This document shows, piece by piece, positions 23,470 to 31,982 of a DNA stretch of 64,000 nucleotides (the stretch's first letter is position 1; the number at the start of each line of letters is the position of its first letter). Below the pieces are notes generated by a model. That model did not search any database. It was not told the origin of the DNA and worked only from the letters and a program-made list of their open reading frames with translations. Source of the DNA: Citrobacter amalonaticus (GTDB taxonomy: Bacteria; Pseudomonadota; Gammaproteobacteria; Enterobacterales; Enterobacteriaceae); assembly GCF_018252635.1 (NCBI RefSeq), contig NZ_JAGTXM010000005.1, positions 248,001 through 312,000 of the forward strand, in the 5' to 3' direction. The position numbers and the translations under genes were made by a program.

Positions 23470-24963
23470 ATGCAGGGCACAAAAATTCGACTTATAGCGG
23501 GCGGTTTGCTGATGATGGCCACTGCTGGCTATGTGCAGGCAGATGCGCTCCAGCCTGACCCGGCATGGCAACAGGGGACGCTGGCAAATGGTTTACAGTG
23601 GCAAGTGTTAGCCACTCCGCAGCGCCCCAGCGACCGTATTGAGGTCCGTCTGCTGGTAAATACCGGTTCGCTCGCCGAAAGTACTCAACAGAGCGGTTTT
23701 AGTCATCTTATTCCCCGTATTGCATTAACCCAGAGCGGCGGCCTCGATGCCGCACAGGCGCGTTCACTCTGGCAACAGGGGTTTGACCCTAAGCGTCCGA
23801 TGCCGCCCGTGACCGTCTCTTACGACTCCACGCAGTACAATCTTAGCCTGCCCAATAACCGCAACGATCTGCTGAAAGAGTCGCTGAACTATCTGGCGAA
23901 CACGATGGGTAAGCTGACCATCACTCCCGATGTCGTGAATCATGCGCTAAACACCGAGGACATGGTCACCACGCTGCCCGTCGACACGAAAGACGGCTGG
24001 TGGCGTTATCGTCTGAAAGGGTCGGCGCTGCTGGGACACGATCCCGCCGAGCCGGTAAAAATGCCGGTAGATGCGGCAAAAGTGCATGATTTCTATCAGA
24101 AATGGTATACCCCGGACGCGATGACGCTGATCGTCGTTGGCAACGTTGATGCGCGTTCTGTGGCCGAGCAAATCAATAAAACGTTTGGTGAACTGAAAGG
24201 GAAACGTGAAACGCCTGCGCCTGTGCCGACGCTCTCGCCGCTGCGTGCGGAAGCAGTGAGCATTATGACCGACGCGGTGCGCCAGGATCGTCTCTCTGTG
24301 ATGTGGGATACGCCGTGGCAGCCGATTCGCGAGTCCGCCGCGCTGTTGCGCTACTGGCGTGCGGATTTAGCGCGTGAGGCGCTGTTCTGGCACGTTCAGC
24401 AGGCGCTGAGTAAGAGTAACGCGAAAGATATCGGCCTCGGCTTTGACTGCCGCGTGCTGTTCCTGCGCGCCCAGTGCGCAATCAACATCGAATCGCCAAA
24501 CGACAAGATTTCCGCCAATCTGAGCACCGTGGCGCGTGAACTGGCGAAGGTGCGTGATAACGGCCTGCCGGAAGAAGAGTTCAACGCACTGGTGGCGCAA
24601 AAGAATCTGGAACTGCAGAAACTGTTTGCGACCTACGCCCGTACCGATACCGATATTCTCATCAGCCAGCGCCTGCGTTCGCTGCAAAATCAGGTCGTGG
24701 ATATCGCGCCTGAACAGTACCAGCGTTTGCGTCTGGACTTTCTGAACAGCCTGACCGTTGAAATGCTGAATCAGGCTCTGCGTCAGCAGTTGTCACAGGA
24801 TATGGCGCTGATTCTGCTACAGCCGAAAGGCGAACCGGAATTCAACATGAAGGAGCTACAGGCGACGTGGGATCAAATCATGGCACCGGTGACTGCCGCG
24901 GCGACGCCGGTAGAAACGGATGATGCACATCCCGAAGTCACCGATATTCCGGCTGCGCAGTAG
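23470..24963 (+). CDS. yhjJ: M16-family periplasmic protein YhjJ, lacking the zinc motif
   Basis: A 497-residue protein with a signal peptide (cut near VQADA) and the two-domain layout of M16 (insulinase/pitrilysin-like) peptidases. The usual HxxEH zinc signature of the first domain reads HLIPR here (in SGFSHLIPRIALT), so the catalytic Glu and second His are missing and it is probably not an active protease. The second domain contains the R/Y-type region around LRSLQNQV. The function is unknown; it could be a non-catalytic M16 partner. It ends just before a REP cluster. Confidence 0.88.
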   Translation: MQGTKIRLIAGGLLMMATAGYVQADALQPDPAWQQGTLANGLQWQVLATPQRPSDRIEVRLLVNTGSLAESTQQSGFSHLIPRIALTQSGGLDAAQARSLWQQGFDPKRPMPPVTVSYDSTQYNLSLPNNRNDLLKESLNYLANTMGKLTITPDVVNHALNTEDMVTTLPVDTKDGWWRYRLKGSALLGHDPAEPVKMPVDAAKVHDFYQKWYTPDAMTLIVVGNVDARSVAEQINKTFGELKGKRETPAPVPTLSPLRAEAVSIMTDAVRQDRLSVMWDTPWQPIRESAALLRYWRADLAREALFWHVQQALSKSNAKDIGLGFDCRVLFLRAQCAINIESPNDKISANLSTVARELAKVRDNGLPEEEFNALVAQKNLELQKLFATYARTDTDILISQRLRSLQNQVVDIAPEQYQRLRLDFLNSLTVEMLNQALRQQLSQDMALILLQPKGEPEFNMKELQATWDQIMAPVTAAATPVETDDAHPEVTDIPAAQ

Positions 24964-24968
24964 GGGAT

Positions 24969-25049
24969 TGCCTGATGACGCTGCGCTTATCAGGCCTACG
25001 GAGAAGATTTCTGTAGGCCTGATAAGGCGTTTACGCCGGCATCAGGCCT
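24969..25049. repeat. REP pair (BIME) between yhjJ and kdgK
   Basis: Two inverted REP units are visible: TGCCTGATGACGCTGCGC and on to about 25000, and GTAGGCCTGATAAGGCGT to about 25049. They lie between convergent genes, the usual place for such elements, where they stabilise 3' ends and bind gyrase or IHF. Confidence 0.85.
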
Positions 25050-25057
25050 GGCCGGTT

Positions 25058-25987
25058 TTACTGCGGCATGGCGTCGCGTGGGATAATTGCCCCACGATGC
25101 TGAATGACGGTGCTGGCGGTCAGATGACCCCGTCTGGCGGCATCGGCGGCATCACCACCGGTTAAACGAACGGCCAGATACCCGGCGCTGAACGAATCGC
25201 CAGCGGCAGTGGTATCGATCACTTTTTCTTTCGGCAGTTTCACTGCCGGAACGTCGATCAGCGCTTCACCGTTGACCGATACCAGGCACGACTCCGCACC
25301 GCGTTTAATCACCACTTCCTGCACACCCGCGGCATGCGTCCGCGCGATCACCTCTTCAACCGGCTTCACGCCCCAGAGCGCATCTTCGTCGTCCAGCGTC
25401 AGGAAGGCGATATCGGTGCATTCCAGCATCTTCTGATACACCTGCTGGGTCTCTTCTTTGCTCGTCCACAGGCGCGGACGGTAATTGTTGTCAAAAATCA
25501 CTTTCCCGCCATTGGCGCGGCATTCGCGCAACAGCGACAGCAGTTTGTCACGGCTGGATGGGCTCAGGATCGCGAGGCTGATACCGCTCAGGTAGAGATA
25601 GTCAAAGGTCGCCAGCTCTTCACAGATCGTCGCGGACTGCTCGCTCTCCAGCCAGAATTTTGCCGCCGCCTCGTTACGCCAGTAATAAAACGTCCGCTCG
25701 CCGGTGCTGTCGGTCTCGATGTAGTAGAGGCCCGGCAGACGGTTTTCCATACGCTGTGTTAGCGAGGTATCCACGTTTTCGCCTTGCCATGACTCCAGCA
25801 TCTGCTGGCTGAAACTGTCCGTGCCCAGCGCCGTGACGTAGTGCACGGAGAGCGCCGCAGCATCAACCTGACGGGCAATGTAAACGGAGGTATTCAATGT
25901 GTCGCCACCGAATCCGCGCTGAACATCCGCGCCTTTCTGTGACAGCTCAATCATGCATTCGCCAATCACGGCAATCTTTTTGGACAT
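25058..25987 (-). CDS. kdgK: 2-keto-3-deoxygluconokinase KdgK
   Basis: A 309-residue PfkB-family sugar kinase that phosphorylates 2-keto-3-deoxygluconate to KDPG in hexuronate breakdown. The PfkB C-terminal signature with the catalytic Asp is seen as DTTAAGDSFSAGYLA (about residues 250-264), and the N-terminal glycine-rich FGGDTLNTS is present. Length and termini match E. coli KdgK. It is a single gene, and a possible KdgR-type operator lies upstream. Confidence 0.96.
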   Translation of the reverse strand: MSKKIAVIGECMIELSQKGADVQRGFGGDTLNTSVYIARQVDAAALSVHYVTALGTDSFSQQMLESWQGENVDTSLTQRMENRLPGLYYIETDSTGERTFYYWRNEAAAKFWLESEQSATICEELATFDYLYLSGISLAILSPSSRDKLLSLLRECRANGGKVIFDNNYRPRLWTSKEETQQVYQKMLECTDIAFLTLDDEDALWGVKPVEEVIARTHAAGVQEVVIKRGAESCLVSVNGEALIDVPAVKLPKEKVIDTTAAGDSFSAGYLAVRLTGGDAADAARRGHLTASTVIQHRGAIIPRDAMPQ

Positions 25988-26053
25988 AGTCGTGAACCTG
26001 CTTAGAAAAAGTTAGCGTTAGTGTGCGCTGTGGGTGTTAGGTGGTCAATCATA

Positions 26054-26070
26054 TTAAAACAACGTTCCAA
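26054..26070 (-). promoter_or_regulatory. Possible KdgR operator upstream of kdgK
   Basis: On the minus strand TTGGAAC-GTT-GTTTTAA forms an imperfect dyad that resembles the GAAAC/GTTTC core of KdgR sites. It lies about 70 bases before the kdgK start. kdgK is a known KdgR target in enterobacteria, but the match here is by eye only. Confidence 0.4.
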
Positions 26071-26144
26071 AATTTTTTTTGAGCCAGTCCGTATTCTGCG
26101 TTGTTTTTTACAAAACCGTTTTCGATTTTGCGCGTGGCTGAACA

Positions 26145-26171
26145 TAAAGTTCTTCGTCTGAAGGCCGATAA
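26145..26171 (+). promoter_or_regulatory. FliA (sigma28) promoter of pdeH
   Basis: TAAAGTTC (26145-26152), an 11-base spacer and GCCGATAA (26164-26171) match the class III flagellar consensus TAAAGTTT-N11-GCCGATAA with one mismatch. The predicted transcript starts near 26180, about 40 bases before the pdeH ATG. This agrees with the known FliA dependence of yhjH in E. coli. Confidence 0.93.
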
Positions 26172-26219
26172 CCTTTGACGAGTCGGGGCAGTAACACACT
26201 TAATCACGGGACATCTGAG

Positions 26220-26987
26220 ATGATAAACCAGGTTATCCAGCAGCGAAGCAATTCCGCGGCGAGCATTGAAAGCTTGCAGGATCGGCGCTTTTGGCTGCAG
26301 TGCGAGCGTGCTTACACTTTTCAGCCGATTTACCAGACCGACGGACGCCTGTTAGCCGTTGAACTGCTGACGGTGGTAACGCATCCGGATACTCCGACTC
26401 AACGTCTCGCCCCCGATCGCTATTTTGCTGAAGTCGCGGTACGCCAGCGTATCGACGTTGTGAAAGAGCAGCTACAACTCCTGGAACAGAAGGCCGACTT
26501 CTTCCGTCATCACAAACTGCTGGCCTCAGTCAACGTCGATGGCCCAACGCTGTTGGCGATGCGTCAGCAACCTGACGTCGTTCAGACGATTGAGCGTATG
26601 CCATGGCTGCGTTTTGAACTGGTTGAACATATCCATCTGCCAAAAGAATCCTCTTTTGCCAGCATGTGCGAATTTGGTCCGCTGTGGCTGGATGATTTCG
26701 GTACCGGGATGGCAAACTTCTCTGCCCTGAACGAAGTCCGCTATGACTACATTAAAGTCGCGCGCGAACTGTTCGTGATGCTTCGCCAGACGCCAGAAGG
26801 GCGCAATCTCTTCACCTTGCTGCTGCAACTGATGAACCGCTATTGCCGTGGCGTAATCGTTGAAGGGGTGGAAACGCTGGAAGAGTGGCGCGATGTTCAA
26901 CGTTCTCCCGCCTTTGCCGCACAGGGCTATTTTCTGTCGCGCCCGGTTCCGTTCGCCTGTCTCGATGAGGTCATTCTGTCACTGTAA
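26220..26987 (+). CDS. pdeH: c-di-GMP phosphodiesterase PdeH (YhjH)
   Basis: A 255-residue stand-alone EAL-domain phosphodiesterase that keeps c-di-GMP low in motile cells so that YcgR does not brake the flagellum. The EAL signature is VELLTVV (ELL instead of EAL, as in E. coli PdeH). LDDFGTGMANFSAL carries the metal-binding Asp pair, and GVIVEGVET carries a later conserved Glu. The ATG at 26220 gives the same length as E. coli. The upstream sigma28 promoter places it in the flagellar regulon. Confidence 0.97.
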   Translation: MINQVIQQRSNSAASIESLQDRRFWLQCERAYTFQPIYQTDGRLLAVELLTVVTHPDTPTQRLAPDRYFAEVAVRQRIDVVKEQLQLLEQKADFFRHHKLLASVNVDGPTLLAMRQQPDVVQTIERMPWLRFELVEHIHLPKESSFASMCEFGPLWLDDFGTGMANFSALNEVRYDYIKVARELFVMLRQTPEGRNLFTLLLQLMNRYCRGVIVEGVETLEEWRDVQRSPAFAAQGYFLSRPVPFACLDEVILSL

Positions 26988-27065
26988 AAAACCGGCCGTT
27001 TCCGCTAACTCCGTCGGTCTGGACTATCTTTAGGACAGGCAAGGAAAGACGTGAGGATGCTAACT

Positions 27066-29126
27066 ATGACCAAAGCCGGAAAAATAACTGCAGTGGTAAC
27101 AGGGACTTTCTTGTTGTTGATCGTGGTCGTTATCGTGCTGATAGCGACATTTGACTGGAACCGCCTCAAACCGACCATCAACCAGAAAGTCTCTACCGAA
27201 CTTAACCGACCGTTCGCTATTCGCGGTGATTTAGGCGTTGTCTGGGAACGCCAGAAACAGGAGACCGGCTGGCGCAGCTGGGTGCCGTGGCCGCACGTGC
27301 ATGCTGAAGATATCATCCTCGGCAACCCGCCTGATATTCCTGAAGTAACCATGGTTCATCTTCCCCGCGTGGAAGCGACGCTTGCCCCGCTGGCGTTGTT
27401 GACCAAAACCGTCTGGCTGCCGTGGATCAAGCTGGTGAAGCCCGATGCGCGGCTGATTCGCCTGTCTGAAAAAAACAATAACTGGACGTTTAACCTCGCG
27501 AGCAGTGAAAACAAAGACCCGAATGCGCAACCGTCTGACTGGTCATTCCGCCTGGATAACATTCTCTTTGATCAGGGGCGGGTAGCCATTGACGATAAGG
27601 TCAGCAAAGCCGATATCGAGATCCTGGTTGATCCGCTGGGCAAACCGTTGCCGTTCAGTGAAGTTACGGGAAGTAAAGCGAAAGGCGATAACGCGAAGGT
27701 TGAGGATTACGTGTTTGGCCTGAAGGCGCAGGGACGCTACAACGGCGAACCTCTCAGCGGAACGGGAAAAATGGGCGGTATGCTGGCGCTGCGTAGTGAA
27801 GGCGCCGCGTTTCCGGTGCAGGCGGATTTCCGCTCCGGCAATACCCGGGTGGCGTTCGTGGGTGTGGTCAACGATCCCATGAAGATGGGTGGGGTCGATC
27901 TGCAACTTAAATTCTCCGGGGATTCGCTGGGCGAGCTGTATGATCTGACCGGCGTGCTGTTGCCGGATACGCCGCCGTTTGAAACGGACGGTCGGCTGGT
28001 GGCGAAAATCGAACCCGAAAAATCATCTGTATTTGATTATCGCGGATTTAATGGCCGGATCGGCGACAGCGATATTCATGGCTCGCTGACCTATACGACA
28101 GGGAAACCGCGTCCGAAGCTGGAAGGCGATGTGGAATCGCGCCAGCTCAGGCTGGCGGATTTGGGGCCGTTGATCGGAGTTGATTCCGGCAAGGGCGCAG
28201 AACAGACGAAACGCTCGGAACAGAAAAAGGGCGAAAAGAGCGTACAGCCTGCGGACAAAGTGTTGCCTTACGACCGCTTCGAAACGGACAAATGGAACGT
28301 GATGGATGCCGACGTGCGCTTTAAGGGGCGTCGCATCGAACATGGCAGCAGCCTGCCCATCAGCGATCTCTCAACCCACATTATTCTGAAGAATGCCGAT
28401 CTGCGCCTGCAACCGCTGAAGTTTGGTCTGGCGGGCGGCAGCATCAGTTCGAACATCCATCTGGAAGGGGATAAAAAGCCGATGCAGGGACGCGCGGAGA
28501 TTCAGGCGCGGCGGCTCAAACTCAAAGAGCTGATGCCGAACGTTGAACTGATGCAGAAAACGCTCGGCGAAATGAACGGTGACGCCGAATTTCGAGGGAC
28601 TGGAAACTCCGTGGCAGCGCTGCTGGGGAACAGCAACGGCAACCTGAAACTGCTGATGAATGACGGGCTGATCAGCCGCAACCTGATGGAAATCGTCGGT
28701 CTGAACGTCGGAAACTTCATCGTAGGGCAGATTTTTGGCGATGATGAAGTTCGGGTCAACTGTGCGGCGGCGAATCTCGATATTGTGAACGGCGTGGCGC
28801 GCCCACAAATTTTCGCGTTCGACACTGAAAATGCGCTGATTAACGTCACCGGCACGGCAAGCTTTGCCTCAGAACAACTGGATTTGACCATCGATCCGGA
28901 GAGCAAAGGCATCCGTATTATCACGTTGCGTTCACCGCTGTATGTGCGCGGGACGTTTAAGAACCCGCAGGCGGGGGTAAAAGCCGGGCCGTTGATTGCG
29001 CGTGGTGCGGTAGCTGCGGCGCTGGCGACGTTAGTGACGCCCGCCGCCGCGCTGCTGGCGCTAATTTCACCGTCAGAAGGTGACGCCAACCAGTGCCGGA
29101 CGATTTTGTCGCAAATGAAGAAGTGA
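27066..29126 (+). CDS. yhjG: AsmA-family envelope protein YhjG
   Basis: A 686-residue protein with an N-terminal membrane anchor (about residues 7-28), a long periplasmic AsmA-type body and a hydrophobic Ala-rich C-terminus. AsmA-like proteins form hydrophobic grooves thought to carry phospholipids between inner and outer membranes. YhjG belongs to this group, but its own role is not settled. I chose the ATG at 27066 over the GTG at 27051 because a GAGG lies at suitable distance and the length then equals E. coli YhjG. It follows pdeH by 78 bases. Confidence 0.93.
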   Translation: MTKAGKITAVVTGTFLLLIVVVIVLIATFDWNRLKPTINQKVSTELNRPFAIRGDLGVVWERQKQETGWRSWVPWPHVHAEDIILGNPPDIPEVTMVHLPRVEATLAPLALLTKTVWLPWIKLVKPDARLIRLSEKNNNWTFNLASSENKDPNAQPSDWSFRLDNILFDQGRVAIDDKVSKADIEILVDPLGKPLPFSEVTGSKAKGDNAKVEDYVFGLKAQGRYNGEPLSGTGKMGGMLALRSEGAAFPVQADFRSGNTRVAFVGVVNDPMKMGGVDLQLKFSGDSLGELYDLTGVLLPDTPPFETDGRLVAKIEPEKSSVFDYRGFNGRIGDSDIHGSLTYTTGKPRPKLEGDVESRQLRLADLGPLIGVDSGKGAEQTKRSEQKKGEKSVQPADKVLPYDRFETDKWNVMDADVRFKGRRIEHGSSLPISDLSTHIILKNADLRLQPLKFGLAGGSISSNIHLEGDKKPMQGRAEIQARRLKLKELMPNVELMQKTLGEMNGDAEFRGTGNSVAALLGNSNGNLKLLMNDGLISRNLMEIVGLNVGNFIVGQIFGDDEVRVNCAAANLDIVNGVARPQIFAFDTENALINVTGTASFASEQLDLTIDPESKGIRIITLRSPLYVRGTFKNPQAGVKAGPLIARGAVAAALATLVTPAAALLALISPSEGDANQCRTILSQMKK

Positions 29127-29140
29127 GGACAGGGGATTTT

Positions 29141-29228
29141 GTGGGCCGGGCCAGGCATCGCCGCCACCCGGCATTGAAAGATTACAGTTTGTAGGCCGGG
29201 TAAGGCATCGCCGTCACCCGGCATTTAA
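29141..29228. repeat. Two tandem REP-like units between yhjG and yhjE
   Basis: Units at about 29141-29173 and 29191-29223 share GGCCGGG, AGGCATCGCCG, CACCCGGCATT and the trailing AAAGATTACAG in direct orientation, with a 50-base period. Most BIMEs here are inverted, so this direct arrangement suggests a recent tandem duplication. Confidence 0.8.
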
Positions 29229-29231
29229 AGA

Positions 29232-30554
29232 TTACAGCGACTGATGGCGCGTCTCATGGGTTAACAGCAGCGCGATCAGCGTTAATGCCGCCATGGACGC
29301 CAGATAAGTGCCCACCGCTGCCAGCCCATAGTTGGACTGCAACCATGCGGCGATATAGGGAGCGACGGAGGCTCCGAGAATCGAAGAGACGTTATAGGAG
29401 AATGACGCGCCGGTGTAACGCACTTCAGTCGGGAACAGTTCAGGCAACAGTGCGCCCATCGGCCCAAACGTCAGCCCCATCAGGCTCAGCCCCAACAGCA
29501 GGAAAGCGAAGACCAGCACCGGATTGCCGGACCCCAGCAGCGGTTTAAAGGCGAACAGCGCAAACAGGATAATCATCGTGGTGATGATGACCATGCTCTT
29601 GCGACGACCGAAGGCATCAGCGAGCAGGCCTGCAACCGGCACCATCACGCCAAAGCCAATGACCGCCATCATCAGCATCCACAACACCTCATTACGCGGC
29701 AGGCCCAGACCGACCGGCGCAGCGGCAGTACTGAACGTCATCGAATACACGGTCATGATGTAAAACAGCGTATAGGTCGCCAGCATGATGAACGTGCCGA
29801 GGATCGTCACGCGAACGTGTTTGGTCAGCAATGTTCCCAGCGGGATTTTCACCTGCTTTTTCGCGGCGGCCACTTTGGCGAAGACCGGAGTCTCATGCAA
29901 GGAAACGCGGACGTACAGGCCGATAATCACCAGCACCGCTGAGAAGATAAACGGGACGCGCCAGCCCCAGCTCATAAACTGCTCATCGGTCAGCAGCCAG
30001 GAGAGCAGCAGGAAAGTCCCGTTGGCAAAGAAGAAACCAATTGGCGCGCCCAATTGCGGGAAAGAACCGTACAGTGCGCGCTTGCGCGGTGGGGCGTTCT
30101 CCGTCGCCAGTAGCGCCGCGCCTCCCCATTCTCCGCCCAGTCCCAGCCCCTGACCAAATCGGGCCAGCGCCAGCAGAAGTGGGGCGAAGATGCCAATGGT
30201 GGCATAACCTGGCAGCAGGCCGATGATCACCGTAGAGATCCCCATTGTCAGCAAAGACGCCACCAGCGTTACTTTACGTCCTACGCGGTCGCCAAAGTGG
30301 CCGAAGAGCGCGGAACCAATCGGGCGCGCGACAAAGGCAATGGCGAACGTGGCGAGCGACTGTAGCGTTGCCGCTGTCGGGTCGCCCTGCGGGAAGAAGA
30401 TATGCGGGAAAACAATTACGGCGGCGGTCGCGTAAATGTAGAAGTCGAAGAATTCAATGGCGGTGCCAATGAGCGAGGCGACGACGACTTTATTGCGTGA
30501 ATTGACCGGAGTATGTTCCTGCTCGTTATCGAGTGTGGTGGCGGTTGCTTGCAT
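29232..30554 (-). CDS. yhjE: MFS transporter YhjE (metabolite:H+ symporter family)
   Basis: A 440-residue, twelve-helix transporter of the MHS branch of the major facilitator superfamily (relatives ProP, KgtP, ShiA). The loop 2-3 signature GHFGDRVGRK is present (about residues 84-93), as are GLGLGGEWGGAALL and a second-half loop with LADAFGRRKS. It probably imports an organic acid or similar solute; the substrate is unknown. It is convergent with yhjG. Confidence 0.93.
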   Translation of the reverse strand: MQATATTLDNEQEHTPVNSRNKVVVASLIGTAIEFFDFYIYATAAVIVFPHIFFPQGDPTAATLQSLATFAIAFVARPIGSALFGHFGDRVGRKVTLVASLLTMGISTVIIGLLPGYATIGIFAPLLLALARFGQGLGLGGEWGGAALLATENAPPRKRALYGSFPQLGAPIGFFFANGTFLLLSWLLTDEQFMSWGWRVPFIFSAVLVIIGLYVRVSLHETPVFAKVAAAKKQVKIPLGTLLTKHVRVTILGTFIMLATYTLFYIMTVYSMTFSTAAAPVGLGLPRNEVLWMLMMAVIGFGVMVPVAGLLADAFGRRKSMVIITTMIILFALFAFKPLLGSGNPVLVFAFLLLGLSLMGLTFGPMGALLPELFPTEVRYTGASFSYNVSSILGASVAPYIAAWLQSNYGLAAVGTYLASMAALTLIALLLTHETRHQSL

Positions 30555-30906
30555 AGTATTTTCTTATTTTTGGCGAACGAACGGCCATATTACGCATAGC
30601 AAAAGCGACATTTCAATCTGTAACAACCGCTCAACATGGTCAAAAATCAGGCAAAAAGCGGATAATGTTTGCGCCGGCGATTTCGCGTCCATGAAATGCT
30701 TCACATAATTTTAAAGTTAGTGGATAAAACTGGTTTTTGGTTAAATAAAAGTTAAGGACTGGATTTAAATGCTGAATGAGTGGAGCGGGACGGAAGTAAG
30801 TGCCTGACCCCATTGCCAGATGGCAACGCAAGCATCTTTTCCGGCCTACGGTTTGCGATGTTTTGTAGGCCGGATTAACGCAGCGCCATCCGGCGGAGGG
30901 TGAGTA
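30555..30906. other. yhjE-yhjD intergenic region with REP element
   Basis: This 352-base stretch holds the yhjE promoter region (AT-rich, 30560-30780; no clear hexamers picked). Near its end lie an inverted REP remnant (CCGGCCTACG at 30841) and a full unit (GTAGGCCGGATTAACGCAGC, about 30864-30895). No ORF with a credible start was found. Confidence 0.7.
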
Positions 30907-31935
30907 TCAACGGTGCGTTTTGCCCGGCATTCGGGGATCGTCTTTGTACTCGGCGGTCGCAATCCACGCTGCGCAGAACAGCGTCAGACGTGCGAAAAAG
31001 TAGAAGAACGCCATCAGTCCCAGTACAGAACCAAACGCCGCGCCGGAGGGCGATTTCACCAGCGCTGGCAGAGTCCAGGTCATGATGATTTTAATGACTT
31101 CAAAGCCAATCGCCGCAATCAGCGTGCCGCGAATCAATGCCTTTTTACGTGGACGATGACGCGGCAGTCGCCAGAAAATCCAGAAGAACAACAGATAGTT
31201 AGCAAAAATAGAGATCGCCAGGCCAATCAGCCGCCAGGTCGGCTTCAGCCACTCAATGCTGTCGAGATAGAGAGCAGAGATAATCATCTGCTGCGCCGAA
31301 CCGGCGACTGAGGTGATCGACAGCGTCACAATCAGCGCAATCAACAGACCTATCAGCGAGATGAAATCGCGCAGGTATTTGATCCAGATTTTCTCCTGAT
31401 CCTGTGGCGTGCGTTCCCAGACGTCCCGCGACTGGGCGCGTATCGCCTCGCGCAGGTTGCCCATCCAGTTAATCCCGGAGTAGAGGGCGATCCCTAACCC
31501 GACCAGACCGACGGTGGTACGCTGCTGCACCGCCGTATTGATGGTGCTTTTTAGCGTAGCGGCAAGCGTCGGGTCGCTGACGTTCATCAGGATTTTATTG
31601 AAGATGTCCTGCAACAGCGTGGGATGTGAGGCAAGAATAAAGCCCGCAGCGGCAAACGACACCATCAGGATGGGGATCATCGACAAAAACGAGAAGTAGG
31701 TAATGGCCGCGCCGAACTGGTTCCCTAACCGATCGTTAAAGCGTTCTGCCGCGCGGAGCAGGTGCGCAATGGCCGGAATGCGCTGGATTTTCTCGACTGT
31801 GGTGGTCACCGTTTTTAGCTTCTCGCTGGCGGCGCTTTTCTTCTCGTGCTTCACAGCTCCGGTCGTGTCGATTTTACGTACCGGTTCGTGCTCAAGTTCC
31901 TGAGTGGGGCGTTTTACGTCGTTATCCTGCATCAT
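30907..31935 (-). CDS. yhjD: YihY/BrkB-family inner-membrane protein YhjD
   Basis: A 342-residue protein if started at the tandem ATG at 31935/31932. A charged cytoplasmic N-terminus precedes about six membrane helices with the UPF0761/BrkB features (FGAAITYFSFLSMIPILM, SGINWMGNLREAI). In E. coli, altered YhjD can bypass LPS/Kdo lethality, so a role in lipid or LPS-precursor transport has been proposed. The longer upstream reading is rejected because it is charged and poorly supported. It ends beside a REP element. Confidence 0.88.
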   Translation of the reverse strand: MMQDNDVKRPTQELEHEPVRKIDTTGAVKHEKKSAASEKLKTVTTTVEKIQRIPAIAHLLRAAERFNDRLGNQFGAAITYFSFLSMIPILMVSFAAAGFILASHPTLLQDIFNKILMNVSDPTLAATLKSTINTAVQQRTTVGLVGLGIALYSGINWMGNLREAIRAQSRDVWERTPQDQEKIWIKYLRDFISLIGLLIALIVTLSITSVAGSAQQMIISALYLDSIEWLKPTWRLIGLAISIFANYLLFFWIFWRLPRHRPRKKALIRGTLIAAIGFEVIKIIMTWTLPALVKSPSGAAFGSVLGLMAFFYFFARLTLFCAAWIATAEYKDDPRMPGKTHR

Positions 31936-31982
31936 CAGGTCAGGCGTCCTTCTTTTGTTAATTCTCTGGACAGTATAGCGTC

